Source: Peribacillus frigoritolerans
GTDB lineage: Bacteria; Bacillota; Bacilli; Bacillales; Bacillaceae
Assembly (NCBI RefSeq): GCF_004358755.1
Contig: NZ_SMZY01000001.1
Location: 1,116,001-1,180,000, forward strand
Reading direction: 5' to 3'
DNA: 64,000 nucleotides
The translations under genes and the position numbers were made by a program. Position 1 is the first letter of the stretch, and the number at the start of each line of letters is the position of its first letter. The notes under the pieces are model-generated. The model was given only the letters and a program-made list of their open reading frames with translations, searched no databases and was not told the DNA's origin. Below, piece after piece: positions 62,482-64,000 of the stretch.

Positions 62482-64000
62482 ATGAAAGGCTATATTCGAT
62501 CAGGTAATCTTCAAGTAGCAGACGTACTCTATCAATTTATTAATTCAGAAGCACTCCCGCAGACAGGTTTAGATCAGGAGGCATTCTGGTCAGGTTTTGA
62601 AGCCATTGTTAAGGAATTGACTCCTCAAAACAAAGAACTGCTGGTAGTCCGCGATGAAATTCAGAGCAAAATCAATTCATGGCACAGGGAAAACAGCGGA
62701 ACATTTGATTTTGAAGCTTATAAAGCGTTTTTACATGAAATTGGATACTTAGAGCCAAAAGCAGAGGATTTTAAGATTACAACTCAAAATGTTGATGATG
62801 AAATTGCTGTTCAGGCTGGTCCTCAATTAGTCGTGCCGGTCAATAATGCGCGCTATGCGATCAATGCGGCAAATGCGCGCTGGGGAAGCTTATATGATGC
62901 CTTATACGGGACAGATGCCATCAGTGAAGAGGACGGTGCCCGCCGCGAAGGCTCATATAACCCTGTCCGCGGAGAAAAAGTCATTGAATTTGCGCGAAAT
63001 TTTCTTGACGAAACAGTGCCTCTAAAAGATGCATCCCATAAAGATGCAGCAGAATATGCGATTGTTGATGGAGCGTTATCGGTCACATTAAGCAGCGGTC
63101 AAAAAACAGGTCTTAAAGACAATGAAAAATTGGCTGGATACCAGGGAGATGCAGATTCGCCGGCTGCCATCCTTCTTAAAAACAACGGGCTTCACTTTGA
63201 AATTCAAATCGACCGAAGCCATTCAATCGGCAAAACAGATTTAGCAGGCGTGAAAGATATTCTGCTTGAAGCAGCGCTGACAACTATTATGGATTGCGAA
63301 GATTCTGTTACAGCTGTAGATGCGGAAGACAAAGTGATCGTGTACCGCAATTGGCTAGGCTTAATGACAGGAAATCTTGCGTCTACATTCAAAAAAGGCA
63401 AGCAGACAATGACACGTACCCTGAACCCTGACCGAACGTATACAAGCGTTAATGGTGAAGAATTTACTCTCTCTGGAAGATCGCTGATGTTTGTGCGAAA
63501 TGTGGGACACCTGATGACAAACAATGCCATTCTTGATGAAAACGGAGAGGAAATCAGGGAAGGCATCCTGGATTGTGTGATGACTGCACTGCTTGCAAAA
63601 CATTCCTTGCTCGGAACCGGACAATATCAAAACTCTTCAAAAGGATCTGTCTATATCGTTAAACCGAAAATGCACGGATCCAAAGAAGTTGCCTTTGCAA
63701 ACAATCTGTTTAATAGAGTCGAAGATTTGCTTGGGCTTGAACGCAATACCATTAAAATCGGGGTAATGGATGAAGAAAGACGTACGTCTCTAAACTTAAA
63801 AGCAGCAATACGTGAAGTAAAAGACCGGATCGCATTCATTAATACAGGATTCCTGGACCGTACCGGTGATGAAATTCATACTTCTATGGAAGCGGGTCCG
63901 ATGATTCCTAAAAATGAGATGAAATCTTCGCCTTGGCTTTTGGGCTACGAAAAATCAAATGTTTATGCAGGCCTCGAAAGCGGCTTCCAGGGCCGTGCGC
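62482..64000 (+). CDS. glcB: malate synthase G, 5' part (runs off the window)
   Basis: The first 506 codons are present, about 70% of a usual 720-residue malate synthase G. The enzyme condenses glyoxylate with acetyl-CoA to make malate. Diagnostic segments are [73 protein letters not shown] and [16 protein letters not shown] with the catalytic Arg. The ATG follows AAGGAGGAACG. It lies 117 bases after glcD with a cre site between; the order shows that glyoxylate made by the glycolate oxidase is used here. Confidence 0.95.
   Translation, partial: MKGYIRSGNLQVADVLYQFINSEALPQTGLDQEAFWSGFEAIVKELTPQNKELLVVRDEIQSKINSWHRENSGTFDFEAYKAFLHEIGYLEPKAEDFKITTQNVDDEIAVQAGPQLVVPVNNARYAINAANARWGSLYDALYGTDAISEEDGARREGSYNPVRGEKVIEFARNFLDETVPLKDASHKDAAEYAIVDGALSVTLSSGQKTGLKDNEKLAGYQGDADSPAAILLKNNGLHFEIQIDRSHSIGKTDLAGVKDILLEAALTTIMDCEDSVTAVDAEDKVIVYRNWLGLMTGNLASTFKKGKQTMTRTLNPDRTYTSVNGEEFTLSGRSLMFVRNVGHLMTNNAILDENGEEIREGILDCVMTALLAKHSLLGTGQYQNSSKGSVYIVKPKMHGSKEVAFANNLFNRVEDLLGLERNTIKIGVMDEERRTSLNLKAAIREVKDRIAFINTGFLDRTGDEIHTSMEAGPMIPKNEMKSSPWLLGYEKSNVYAGLESGFQGRA

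Overview
The window reads as chromosomal DNA of a low-to-moderate GC, Gram-positive, Bacillus-type bacterium (family Bacillaceae; species not determinable from the sequence alone). The evidence is the strong AAGGAGG-type ribosome sites, frequent GTG and TTG starts, intrinsic terminators with long T tracts, cre-like catabolite sites, two sporulation-kinase-type histidine kinases and many gene families typical of bacilli. No tRNA, rRNA, prophage, insertion sequence or CRISPR array was seen.

Layout. 1-206: the end of an esterase gene. 217-8594: a Fur-box-headed operon of six genes collinear with rhbABCDEF, predicted to make a schizokinen/rhizobactin-type citrate-hydroxamate siderophore. 8646-10415: a DeoR regulator and a HAD phosphatase. 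10416-12315: an acetyltransferase and a KinB-like histidine kinase broken by a one-base change in a G tract. 12545-16104: another acetyltransferase, then a cobalamin riboswitch controlling metE. 16112-23012: POT peptide transporter, TetR regulator, 3D-domain cell-wall protein, Fsr-type exporter and aspartate kinase. 23024-23255: a MITE-like repeat.

23444-33667 is a catabolic stretch: hydroxyacyl-CoA dehydrogenase, iron alcohol dehydrogenase and CoA-acylating semialdehyde dehydrogenase; then an SF1 helicase and an acetyltransferase; then a second iron alcohol dehydrogenase, thioesterase, acyl-CoA dehydrogenase and two MaoC-type hydratase subunits. 33750-36651 has SatD, a frameshifted DUF3307 membrane protein, peptidase E-like and DinB-like genes behind a repeat-rich operator. 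36650-46083 mixes small membrane proteins, a DUF606 pair with a divergent Crp/Fnr regulator, two orphan peptide-type permeases, a second histidine kinase, a potassium channel, a nitrilase-family hydrolase with an acetyltransferase, and a YeeE-type sulfur transporter.

46220-57358 is a carbohydrate region: aldo/keto reductase, a Gfo/Idh/MocA oxidoreductase, a GntR regulator, an ABC sugar importer without its ATPase, two more Gfo/Idh/MocA enzymes flanking a TIM-barrel isomerase/lyase, and a quinone-oxidoreductase-like enzyme. Three oxidoreductases plus a TIM-barrel protein behind one importer suggest oxidation-first (3-keto) glycoside or inositol catabolism. 57485-64000 is glycolate use: GntR/FCD regulator, GlcE, GlcF, GlcD and the start of malate synthase G, which together turn glycolate into glyoxylate and then malate.

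Two genes (kinase at 11058-12315, DUF3307 at 34588-35443) need a one-base correction to be whole, so sequencing error should be excluded before calling them pseudogenes.
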